In this document: in pieces, positions 56,936 through 64,000 of the stretch | Layout: every line of letters starts with the position of its first letter | Position numbering within the stretch: the stretch's first letter is position 1 | Origin: Rhodoferax aquaticus | GTDB lineage: Bacteria; Pseudomonadota; Gammaproteobacteria; Burkholderiales; Burkholderiaceae_C | DNA: 64,000 nucleotides | Assembly (NCBI RefSeq): GCF_006974105.1 | Contig: NZ_CP036282.1 | Location: 930,001 to 994,000 of the forward strand | Direction of reading: 5' to 3' | Notes under the pieces: generated by a model | Told to the model about the DNA's origin: nothing | Database searches by the model: none | Seen by the model: only the letters and a program-made list of their open reading frames with translations | Program-made: the position numbers and the translations under genes

Positions 56936-58002
56936 GCACCAAGATACCGTGCGCACTGGTCATGGCGGGCGGCACTGGGGGGCACATCTTCCCCGGGTTG
57001 GCCGTAGCCAAAGCCTTGCGCGATAAGGGCTGGCGCGTGCACTGGTTGGGTGCTCCCAACAGCATGGAAAGCCGATTGGTGCCGCCCCAGGGCTTCACGT
57101 TGGAAACGGTGGACTTTTCCGGCGTTCGCGGCAAGGGTGTAAAGACCTTGCTCATGCTGCCGATTCGCTTGCTGCGTGCCTTCACACAAAGCGTTCAAGT
57201 GCTGCAACGGGTGCGGCCTGACGTGGTCATTGGTCTGGGTGGCTATATCTCATTGCCGGGTGGACTGATGGCGGTGGCTATGGGTAAGCCTTTGGTTTTG
57301 CATGAGCAAAACTCCATCGCCGGCTTGTCGAACAAAGTACTGGCGCGCCTGGCTAAGCGGGTTTTCGCAGCCTTTCCGGGCACCATGGCCCAAGCCCAAT
57401 GGGTGGGCAACCCCCTGCGCAGCGAGTTTTTGCTTCAAGCCCAACCCCAAGTCCGGTTTGCCGGTCGCAGTGGCCCGCTTCGGGTACTCGTGGTGGGTGG
57501 CAGTTTGGGGGCGCGCGCGCTGAACACCGTGGTACCACAAGCATTGGCATTGATCCCCGCTGCCGCACGCCCCGTCGTTATTCACCAAAGCGGCGAAAAG
57601 CAACTGGAAGAACTGCGTGCCAACTACGCCAATGCGGGTGTGGAAGCTGAATTGACCCCGTTTATTGACAACACTGCAGAGGCATTCGCCGCCGCCGACT
57701 TGGTGATCTGCCGCGCAGGCGCGAGTACGGTGACCGAGTTGGCTGCCGTGGGGGCTGCTGCTCTCTTTGTACCGTTTCCGTCCGCTGTGGATGACCACCA
57801 AACGCATAACGCGCGCTTCTTGGTCGCCCAAGGTGCGGGTCAGCTTATGCCGCAGCCCGAGTTCACTCCAGAGGTGTTGGCACACATGCTACAAACAACA
57901 GAGCGCTCTGTGCTTGTCCAATGGGCGCTGCAGGCCAAAACACTTGAAAAAACGGCTGCAACCACTGCGGTGGTTGCAGCCTGCGAGGAACTCGCTTTAT
58001 GA
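56932..58002 (+). CDS. murG: lipid II synthase MurG
   Basis: Membrane-associated glycosyltransferase that adds GlcNAc to lipid I. The 356-residue product has the N-terminal [51 protein letters not shown], and the sugar-nucleotide site [16 protein letters not shown] with [11 protein letters not shown]. Joined to its neighbours by ATGA overlaps. Confidence 0.97.
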   Translation: MSTKIPCALVMAGGTGGHIFPGLAVAKALRDKGWRVHWLGAPNSMESRLVPPQGFTLETVDFSGVRGKGVKTLLMLPIRLLRAFTQSVQVLQRVRPDVVIGLGGYISLPGGLMAVAMGKPLVLHEQNSIAGLSNKVLARLAKRVFAAFPGTMAQAQWVGNPLRSEFLLQAQPQVRFAGRSGPLRVLVVGGSLGARALNTVVPQALALIPAAARPVVIHQSGEKQLEELRANYANAGVEAELTPFIDNTAEAFAAADLVICRAGASTVTELAAVGAAALFVPFPSAVDDHQTHNARFLVAQGAGQLMPQPEFTPEVLAHMLQTTERSVLVQWALQAKTLEKTAATTAVVAACEELAL

Positions 58003-59432
58003 AACACGCAATCAAACATATTCATTTTGTCGGAATCGGCGGCGCTGGTATGTCCGGCATTGCCGAAGTGCTGCAAAACCAGGGCTATGCCATCTCCGGT
58101 TCAGACTTGTCAGACAGTGCTACCTTGCGCCGCCTGGCGAGCCTGGGCATGACCACCTATGTAGGCCATGCCGCTGCGCATGTGGCCCATGCTGACGCGG
58201 TGGTCACATCGACCGCAGTGCAATCCGACAACCCAGAGGTGCTACGGGCACGGGAGTTGCGCATTCCGGTAGTGCCTCGGGCCGTGATGCTCGCAGAGTT
58301 GATGCGCCTGAAGCAAGGCATCGCCATCGCGGGGACCCACGGGAAAACCACCACGACCAGTTTGGTTGCCAGTGTCTTGGGTGAGGCGGGGCTGGACCCA
58401 ACCTTCGTGATTGGCGGGCGCCTCAATAGTGCTGGTGCCAATGCGCGCTTGGGCAGCGGAGATCACATTGTGGTCGAGGCCGATGAATCGGATGCGTCCT
58501 TCCTGAACCTCTTGCCTGTGATGGCGGTGGTTACCAATATTGACGCCGACCATATGGAAACCTATGGCCACGACTTTGGTCGCTTAAAGAAAGCCTTCGT
58601 CGATTTTCTCCACCGCATGCCCTTTTATGGCACCGCTATTTTGTGCACCGATGACGCCGCTGTGCGGGACATCGTGGACCAAGTGACCTGCCCCATCACC
58701 AGCTACGGCTTCAACGAAGATGCGCAGGTGCGCGCCATCAACGTGCGGGCGGTAGGCGGCCAAATGCACTTCACGGTGCAGCGGCGCAATGGCGTGGTTC
58801 TGCCCGACCTCGATATCGAGTTGAACCTTCCGGGCATGCACAACGTGCTTAACGCGCTATCCGCAATTGCGATCGCTGTCGAACTCAATGTGCCAGATGC
58901 GGCCGTTCAAAAGGCCTTGCGTGAGTTCAAAGGTGTCGGACGTCGTTTCCAGCGCTATGGCGACCTCGCGTTGCCAAAGGGCGGTCATGTCACCGTGATT
59001 GAAGACTATGGCCATCATCCCGTCGAAGTAGCCGCCACGCTGGCGGCTGCACGCGGAGCGTATCCCGGTAGGCGTTTGGTACTGGCATTTCAGCCGCACC
59101 GATACACCCGCACCCGCGACTGTTTCGATGACTTTGTGAAGGTCATCGGCATCGCTGATTCCGTGCTGCTGTCAGAGGTGTACGCCGCCGGTGAGGCGCC
59201 TATCGTGGCGGCTGACGGACGTGCTTTAGCCCGCGCCTTGCGTGTGGCTGGCAAGGTCGAGCCCATCTTTGTCGACGACATTGCGGCCATGGCCCAAGCG
59301 GCGATTGACAACGCGAAAGACGGAGACGTTTTGATGTGCATGGGCGCGGGCTCCATTGGGGCTGTCCCCGCTAAAATTGTGGATATGCTACATAAAACAG
59401 AGCTAGCTACGCAGGAAGGACGGGCGCAATGA
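57999..59432 (+). CDS. murC: UDP-MurNAc:L-alanine ligase MurC
   Basis: First amino-acid ligase of peptidoglycan precursor synthesis. The 477-residue product has [21 protein letters not shown] loop [33 protein letters not shown] and [10 protein letters not shown]. The last 15 or so residues ([14 protein letters not shown]) fall in a copy of the 41-bp repeat, so the extreme C-terminus is probably acquired. Overlaps ddlB by 4 bases. Confidence 0.96.
   Translation: MKHAIKHIHFVGIGGAGMSGIAEVLQNQGYAISGSDLSDSATLRRLASLGMTTYVGHAAAHVAHADAVVTSTAVQSDNPEVLRARELRIPVVPRAVMLAELMRLKQGIAIAGTHGKTTTTSLVASVLGEAGLDPTFVIGGRLNSAGANARLGSGDHIVVEADESDASFLNLLPVMAVVTNIDADHMETYGHDFGRLKKAFVDFLHRMPFYGTAILCTDDAAVRDIVDQVTCPITSYGFNEDAQVRAINVRAVGGQMHFTVQRRNGVVLPDLDIELNLPGMHNVLNALSAIAIAVELNVPDAAVQKALREFKGVGRRFQRYGDLALPKGGHVTVIEDYGHHPVEVAATLAAARGAYPGRRLVLAFQPHRYTRTRDCFDDFVKVIGIADSVLLSEVYAAGEAPIVAADGRALARALRVAGKVEPIFVDDIAAMAQAAIDNAKDGDVLMCMGAGSIGAVPAKIVDMLHKTELATQEGRAQ
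59387..59427 (+). repeat. 41-bp two-hairpin repeat, copy O (end of murC)
   Basis: Starts GCTAC, contains AGCTAGCTACGC and ends ACGGGCGC, exactly 41 bp. Compared with the dapF copy, about 25 of 41 positions agree, concentrated in the conserved blocks. It ends two bases before the ddlB ATG and includes the GGAAGGA that probably serves as the ddlB ribosome-binding site. More diverged than the others. Confidence 0.55.
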
Positions 59433-60391
59433 GCCTAAATGCCCAAAAATTCGGGAAAGTTGCCGTACTGTTCGGTGGCGCCTCAGCCGAGCGCGAGGTG
59501 TCGCTCATGTCGGGCAATGGCGTGCTGGCTGCGCTGCGTTCCAAGGGCATCGATGCGCACCCATTTGATCCCGCAGAGCGGGACCTCAGTGACCTCAAGC
59601 GCGAGGGCTTCGCCCGATGCTTCATCGCCCTGCACGGACGGTTTGGTGAGGACGGTACGGTGCAAGGCGCGCTGGAGTTGCTGGGTATCCCTTACACCGG
59701 CTCTGGCGTCATGGCATCCAGCGTTGCGATGGACAAGGTCATGACCAAACGCATTTGGCTTGCCGAAGGCATTCCCACCCCACGCTACACCCTGCTGCAT
59801 AAAGGTTCGTTTGAGCGTCGCGAGGTCATTGAAGTACCAGATACCTTGGGCTTGCCGGTCATCGTGAAGCCAGCGCGAGAAGGTTCGTCCATCGGCGTTA
59901 CCAAAGTCATGGGTTACTCAGGGATGGCCAGTGCCGTGGAGGCTGCAGGCCAATTGGATGCCGACATCTTGTGCGAGGAGTTCATTGAAGGCGAGGAAGT
60001 AACCTGCCCCGTGCTGGGTACGGCAGATGGCGCACAGGCATTGCCTGTCATTCGCATTGTGGCGCCCGAGGGGCAGTACGACTATCAGAATAAGTACTTT
60101 ACGGACACCACGCAGTACCTAGTTCCTTGCGGCTTGCCTGCGGGCGAAGAAGAAGCTATTCAGGCCTTGGTGCTCAAGGCCTACCGTGTTCTCGGGTGCC
60201 GCGGCTGGGGTCGCGTGGATGTCATGATCGACGGCAAGACACGCAAGCCCTACCTGTTGGAAATCAACACTTCGCCTGGTATGACGGGGCACTCTTTGGT
60301 ACCCATGTCAGCCAAAGCGACGGGCTTGAGCTACGAAGACCTGTGCGTGCGCCTCTTAGAAAGCGCCACGACGGACGCGGGAGCTGCCTAA
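59429..60391 (+). CDS. ddlB: D-alanine--D-alanine ligase
   Basis: ATP-grasp enzyme making the D-Ala-D-Ala that MurF adds. The 320-residue product has [23 protein letters not shown] [56 protein letters not shown] and [17 protein letters not shown]. Length is normal. ATGA overlap with murC; its stop shares a base with the ftsQ ATG (TAATG). Confidence 0.96.
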   Translation: MSLNAQKFGKVAVLFGGASAEREVSLMSGNGVLAALRSKGIDAHPFDPAERDLSDLKREGFARCFIALHGRFGEDGTVQGALELLGIPYTGSGVMASSVAMDKVMTKRIWLAEGIPTPRYTLLHKGSFERREVIEVPDTLGLPVIVKPAREGSSIGVTKVMGYSGMASAVEAAGQLDADILCEEFIEGEEVTCPVLGTADGAQALPVIRIVAPEGQYDYQNKYFTDTTQYLVPCGLPAGEEEAIQALVLKAYRVLGCRGWGRVDVMIDGKTRKPYLLEINTSPGMTGHSLVPMSAKATGLSYEDLCVRLLESATTDAGAA

Positions 60392-61179
60392 TGGCCGATG
60401 CTGTGGTTGCCCCCTTGGACGTAAAGCTCATGAACTTGACCGCCTCGGTCTTGTTTGTGGCATTTGCGTTTCTGGGGGTGCTCACGGCGGCGCGTTGGGC
60501 GTCACGCCTGCCACTGTTTGACATTCGTTCCGTAGCGGTGGTGGGCGACGTCAGTCACAACAACGAAGTCACCCTGCGCGCCAACGTTGCGCCACGCATG
60601 CGCGGGACCTTCTTCTCGGTGGATTTGGATCGGGTGCGCGCAGCGTTTGAGGCAGCGCCATGGGTTCGTCAAGCCATCGTCCACCGGCAATTCCCCAACC
60701 GATTGCAGGTCGTCTTGCAGGAACACCAAGCGGTTGCCTACTGGGGCAGTGATGCAGAGTCCCGCCTCATCAATAGCTATGGTGAAGTGTTTGAAGCCAA
60801 TCTGGGGGAGTTAGAGCAAGAAGGACTGCCGCGCTTGCTGGGTCCCGAAGGGCAAAGCGCAGAGGTACTGACCATGTACCGCGCGGTGGCGCCATTGTTT
60901 GCCCCCATGGATATGGTGATTGACCAGTTTGAGATGACTGCACGCGGCAGCTGGCGTGTGCGTTTGGAGACTGGGGCCAGCATCGAAATGGGACGGGGTG
61001 ATGTCGCTGAGGTGGTGTCGCGCGTGCACCGATTCCTGAAGACCTTGACCCAGGTGACCTCCAAATATGGCCGCCAAGTGGCAGCCTTGGAAGCCGCGGA
61101 TTTGCGCCACGACAACGGGTATGCGCTACGTTTGCGGGGCGTAAGCACCGTGGAAGTGGTCACCGCAGTGAAGAAATAG
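60391..61179 (+). CDS. ftsQ: cell-division protein FtsQ
   Basis: Bitopic scaffold of the divisome that recruits FtsL and FtsB. The 262-residue product has a short cytoplasmic part, one membrane helix (about 17-36), the POTRA domain beginning FDIRSVAVVGD, and the FtsQ beta domain with WVRQAIVHRQFPNRLQVVLQ and EHQAVAYW. The ATG at 60391 is fixed by its TAATG overlap with ddlB and by the membrane helix position. Confidence 0.94.
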   Translation: MADAVVAPLDVKLMNLTASVLFVAFAFLGVLTAARWASRLPLFDIRSVAVVGDVSHNNEVTLRANVAPRMRGTFFSVDLDRVRAAFEAAPWVRQAIVHRQFPNRLQVVLQEHQAVAYWGSDAESRLINSYGEVFEANLGELEQEGLPRLLGPEGQSAEVLTMYRAVAPLFAPMDMVIDQFEMTARGSWRVRLETGASIEMGRGDVAEVVSRVHRFLKTLTQVTSKYGRQVAALEAADLRHDNGYALRLRGVSTVEVVTAVKK

Positions 61180-61205
61180 CACAGAAAGTTAGAGCAGGTA
61201 AGCAT

Positions 61206-62435
61206 ATGGCAAAAGAGTACAAAGATCTGGTAGTCGGGCTAGATATTGGCACCGCCAAAGTCATGGTGGTCGTGGCCGAAGTCATGCCCGGTGGCGAGCT
61301 CAAGCTAGCGGGGCTGGGCGTAGCGCCCAGCAATGGGATCAAGCGCGGTGTCGTGGTCAATATTGACGCCACAGTGCAGAGCATTCAGCAAGCCTTGAAA
61401 GAGGCTGAGCTCATGGCGGACTGCAAGATCACGCGGGTCTACACCGGCATTACCGGAAGCCATATTCGCGGCATTAACTCCAGCGGTATGGTGGCGATCA
61501 AAGACCGGGAGGTGACGGCCGCAGACGTAGCGCGTGTGGTCGAAACGGCCAAGGCGATCAATATCTCCACCGACCAGCGATTGCTGTTGGTAGAGCCGCA
61601 AGAGTTCATCATCGATGGCCAAGATGTGAAAGAGCCCATCGGCATGAGCGGCATACGCCTAGAGGCCAAAGTTCATATCGTGACGGGTGCCCAAAGCGCG
61701 GCAGAGAACATCATCAAGTGCGTGCGCCGCTGTGGTTTGGAAGTGGATCAGTTGATGCTGAATCCCTTGGCGTCCAGTTTGTCAGTGTTGACCCAAGACG
61801 AGCGTGAGTTGGGCGTGGCGCTGGTAGACATCGGTGCCGGTACTACTGACGTCGCCATATTCACCAATGGTGCCATTCGCCACACCGCGGTGATCCCGAT
61901 TGCGGGTGACTTGATCACCAGCGACATCGCCATGGCCTTGCGTACACCCACCAAAGACGCGGAAGACATCAAGGTAGAGAGTGGCCACGCCAAGCAAATG
62001 CTGGTGGATCCCGACATCCAAGTGGAGGTGCCTGGCTTGGGTGACCGTGGCCCGCGCATGCTGAGCCGCCAAGCCTTGGCCGGGGTGATAGAGCCCCGTA
62101 TTGAAGAAATCTACTCCTTGGTTAACCAAGTCATGCGCGACTCTGGTTACGAAGAAGTGCTTTCTTCCGGGATTGTGCTCACCGGCGGCAGCTGTGTGAT
62201 GCCAGGCATGGTGGAGTTGGGCGAAGACATTTTTCTCAAGCCCGTGCGACGGGGTATTCCGAAGTACTCCAGTTCATTGGCCGACATGGTGGCGCAGCCC
62301 CGCGCTGCCACCGTAATGGGCTTGATGGAAGAAGCCCGCATGGCACGCATGCGTGGCTACAAGGTTGCTCAGAAAAATGGGTCCATGAAGACCGCTTTAG
62401 GCCAGATGAAAGACTGGTTTGTGGGGAACTTCTGA
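61206..62435 (+). CDS. ftsA: cell-division protein FtsA
   Basis: Actin-like protein that tethers FtsZ to the membrane. The 409-residue product has the ATP site VVGLDIGTAKVMVVV, the SHUS2/1C domain, DIGAGTTDVAIF, VLTGGSCVMPG and a C-terminal amphipathic helix (LGQMKDWFVGNF) for membrane binding. It follows ftsQ after 26 bases with its own weak ribosome site and is separated from ftsZ by 156 bases. Confidence 0.96.
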   Translation: MAKEYKDLVVGLDIGTAKVMVVVAEVMPGGELKLAGLGVAPSNGIKRGVVVNIDATVQSIQQALKEAELMADCKITRVYTGITGSHIRGINSSGMVAIKDREVTAADVARVVETAKAINISTDQRLLLVEPQEFIIDGQDVKEPIGMSGIRLEAKVHIVTGAQSAAENIIKCVRRCGLEVDQLMLNPLASSLSVLTQDERELGVALVDIGAGTTDVAIFTNGAIRHTAVIPIAGDLITSDIAMALRTPTKDAEDIKVESGHAKQMLVDPDIQVEVPGLGDRGPRMLSRQALAGVIEPRIEEIYSLVNQVMRDSGYEEVLSSGIVLTGGSCVMPGMVELGEDIFLKPVRRGIPKYSSSLADMVAQPRAATVMGLMEEARMARMRGYKVAQKNGSMKTALGQMKDWFVGNF

Positions 62436-62591
62436 CCATGAAACACCCTATTCACTTTGCCCGTGGAAGTCCCTATGGATTCGGTTCCATCGCGGACCCT
62501 CCTTCGTAATAAGGAGACCGCCTCATTGAACACTGACACAAGCGTTAAGTTAATCCAACCGTATACAGATCGAAATCAAAGGAGTCCACAA

Positions 62592-63818
62592 ATGCCTATC
62601 GAATTATTTGAAGAAGAAGCGTTTAACCAAGGTACACAAATCAAGGTGATTGGTGTCGGTGGTGGCGGCGGAAACGCCGTTGAGCACATGATCCAGACAG
62701 CCGTGGGCGGCGTGGAGTTCATTTGCGCCAACACCGATGCACAGGCCCTGAGCCGCAGCAGCGCACACAAAACCATTCAGCTCGGCGCAAGCGGCTTGGG
62801 TGCTGGTAGCAAGCCTGACAAGGGACGTGATGCTGCGCAAGTGGCAGAAGCTGACATTCGCACCGCCATCGAAGGTGCCCACATGCTGTTCATCACGGCA
62901 GGTATGGGCGGCGGCACTGGTACGGGTGCTGCACCCGTGATTGCACGCATCGCAAAAGAAATGGGCATCTTGACCGTGGGCGTAGTAACCAAGCCTTTCG
63001 AGTTTGAAGGTGGCCGCCGCATGACCAATGCCGATGGCGGCCTCTCTGAACTAGAAGCCAACGTTGATTCTCTGATCGTGGTGTTGAACGAGAAGTTGCT
63101 TGAGGTACTGGGTGATGATGTGACCCAAGACCAAGCCTTCGCGCACGCCAATGACGTGCTGAAGAACGCCGTGGGTGGTATCGCCGAAATCATCAATGTG
63201 CCAGGCCACGTCAACGTCGACTTCGAAGACGTCCGCACGGTCATGGGTGAACCAGGCAAAGCCATGATGGGTACTGCATTGGCCAGCGGCCCAGACCGCG
63301 CCCGTATTGCCGCTGAGCAAGCGGTAGCGTGTCCACTGCTGGAAGGTATCGATCTCTCTGGCGCCAAAGGTGTGTTGGTCTTGATCACGGCCGCCAAGGG
63401 TTCGCTCAAACTGGCCGAGTCCAAACTGGCGATGAACACCATCCGTGCCTATGCATCGCCAGACGCACATGTGATCTACGGGACTGCGTATGACGACAGC
63501 CTGATGGATGACATCCGCGTCACCGTGGTGGCCACTGGCTTGAGCCGCCAAGGTATGCGCCGCACCGCGCCGCCTTTGCAAGTGCTGCGCACCGGCACGG
63601 ACAATGTGCCGTTTAACGTGCCGACCCTCAACACCATGGCTAATCCTAGTGCTGCCCCTGCAATGGGCAACGGCATTGCGCAACCTGACTACGGCAGCAT
63701 GGGTACTCCGGCTGTATGGAGAGGACGTACCTCGGCAGCGGCTCGGGTCGACGCTTTGTCCAACGGAGGCATGGATGATTACGAAATCCCTGCCTTTTTG
63801 CGCAAGCAAGCAGACTGA
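62592..63818 (+). CDS. ftsZ: cell-division GTPase FtsZ
   Basis: Tubulin-like GTPase that forms the Z ring. The 408-residue product begins MPIELFEEEAFNQG, has the GTP signature GGGTGTGAAPV and T7 loop NVDFEDVRTVM, a short variable linker, and the conserved C-terminal peptide DDYEIPAFLRKQAD that binds FtsA. The ATG at 62592, after GGAG, is preferred over an upstream in-frame start. The 156-base gap after ftsA contains TTGAAC at 62526 with GTTAAT 17 bases later, a possible extra ftsZ promoter (low confidence). Confidence 0.97.
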   Translation: MPIELFEEEAFNQGTQIKVIGVGGGGGNAVEHMIQTAVGGVEFICANTDAQALSRSSAHKTIQLGASGLGAGSKPDKGRDAAQVAEADIRTAIEGAHMLFITAGMGGGTGTGAAPVIARIAKEMGILTVGVVTKPFEFEGGRRMTNADGGLSELEANVDSLIVVLNEKLLEVLGDDVTQDQAFAHANDVLKNAVGGIAEIINVPGHVNVDFEDVRTVMGEPGKAMMGTALASGPDRARIAAEQAVACPLLEGIDLSGAKGVLVLITAAKGSLKLAESKLAMNTIRAYASPDAHVIYGTAYDDSLMDDIRVTVVATGLSRQGMRRTAPPLQVLRTGTDNVPFNVPTLNTMANPSAAPAMGNGIAQPDYGSMGTPAVWRGRTSAAARVDALSNGGMDDYEIPAFLRKQAD

Positions 63819-63849
63819 TCCCTCTCCTGCTTGGCTCGCGAGGGAGTCA

Positions 63850-63890
63850 GGCTTGGCGCTAGCCTAGCTAGGGTTAGCGCCAAGCCGTTT
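63850..63890 (+). terminator. strong hairpin ending the dcw cluster
   Basis: GGCTTGGCGCTA at 63850-63861 pairs perfectly with TAGCGCCAAGCC at 63875-63886, and the stem can extend inward. The following GTTTGT is only a weak T tract, so termination may be assisted. It separates ftsZ from lpxC. Confidence 0.7.
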
Positions 63891-63947
63891 GTAGGCCCAT
63901 AAAGGGCACAATGCGTGCCCTTGGCCGCATACTTTTACAATACCCTA

Positions 63948-64000
63948 GTGCTAAAACAACGAACTCTCAAGTCTTTAACCCGTGCCGTGGGTGTCGGCCT
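63948..64000 (+). CDS. lpxC: UDP-3-O-acyl-GlcNAc deacetylase LpxC, first codons only
   Basis: From the GTG at 63948 the frame reads LKQRTLKSLTRAVGVG, the conserved N-terminus of LpxC, the first committed enzyme of lipid A synthesis. The gene runs off the window, and lpxC after ftsZ is the usual order in proteobacteria. There is no Shine-Dalgarno sequence in front of the GTG. TACAAT at 63936-63941 could be a -10 box placing the transcription start at or next to the start codon. Confidence 0.85.
   Translation, partial: MLKQRTLKSLTRAVGVG

Overview
The window looks like a stretch of betaproteobacterial chromosome, most likely from the family Comamonadaceae (order Burkholderiales). The main reasons are a division and cell-wall (dcw) cluster in which murE and murF are fused, a DksA whose zinc-finger cysteines are mostly replaced, the dapF - DUF484 - xerC order, and dksA/hslVU lying just before mraZ. 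The DNA is GC-rich with dense, often overlapping genes. The genus cannot be fixed from the sequence alone. No prophage, CRISPR array, complete insertion sequence or tRNA gene was seen.

Layout. 1-7.5 kb: end of pyrC, a DUF3025 gene, the membrane protease gene htpX with a clear terminator, a fused-permease ABC importer with its ATPase, and two small-molecule exporters (LysE and EamA types). 7.5-18.7 kb, minus strand: a type II secretion (T2SS) operon in the order gspG-H-I-J-K-N-C-L-M-D-E-F. 18.7-19.8 kb: a decayed strip holding a frameshifted unknown ORF and the wreck of a vapBC toxin-antitoxin pair. 19.8-24.2 kb, minus: a three-gene ABC export system (ATPase, FtsX-like permease, HlyD adaptor). 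24.4-27 kb: a DUF1624 membrane protein and a large FAD-dependent oxidoreductase. 27-30 kb: a rhombosortase converging on, and overlapping, a subtilisin-like protease that carries a GlyGly-CTERM tail, with a small lipoprotein upstream of the protease. 30-41.4 kb: housekeeping genes (cysK, the RNase P RNA, a CBS protein, an outer-membrane barrel, a degenerate pseudouridine-synthase homologue, an MBL hydrolase, dapF, DUF484, xerC, a chemoreceptor, rlmI and a COG0523 GTPase). 41.5-46.3 kb: dksA, an unusual STAS-like protein and hslVU. 46.5-63.9 kb: the dcw cluster mraZ-rsmH-ftsL-ftsI-murEF-mraY-murD-ftsW-murG-murC-ddlB-ftsQ-ftsA-ftsZ, closed by a strong hairpin, then the first codons of lpxC at the window edge.

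How the parts fit. The T2SS operon would export folded periplasmic proteins. The GlyGly-CTERM protease is the type of cargo that rhombosortases trim after T2SS export, so these two loci, about 9 kb apart, probably form one secretion-processing route. The dcw genes are almost all joined by 1- or 4-base overlaps. They appear to be controlled from a promoter before mraZ that carries four AGTGS repeats at an exact 10-bp period, the pattern expected of an MraZ operator.

The most unexpected structure is a dispersed two-hairpin repeat of 41 bp. I count eight copies (seven of exactly 41 bp, one shortened), and seven of them lie in frame inside protein-coding genes (DUF3025, gspF, gspD, the MBL hydrolase, dapF, rlmI, murC). 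In gspD the repeat supplies the hydrophobic core of the signal peptide; in murC it supplies the C-terminus and the ribosome-binding region of ddlB. All start choices and family names rest on reading motifs by eye; no database search was run.
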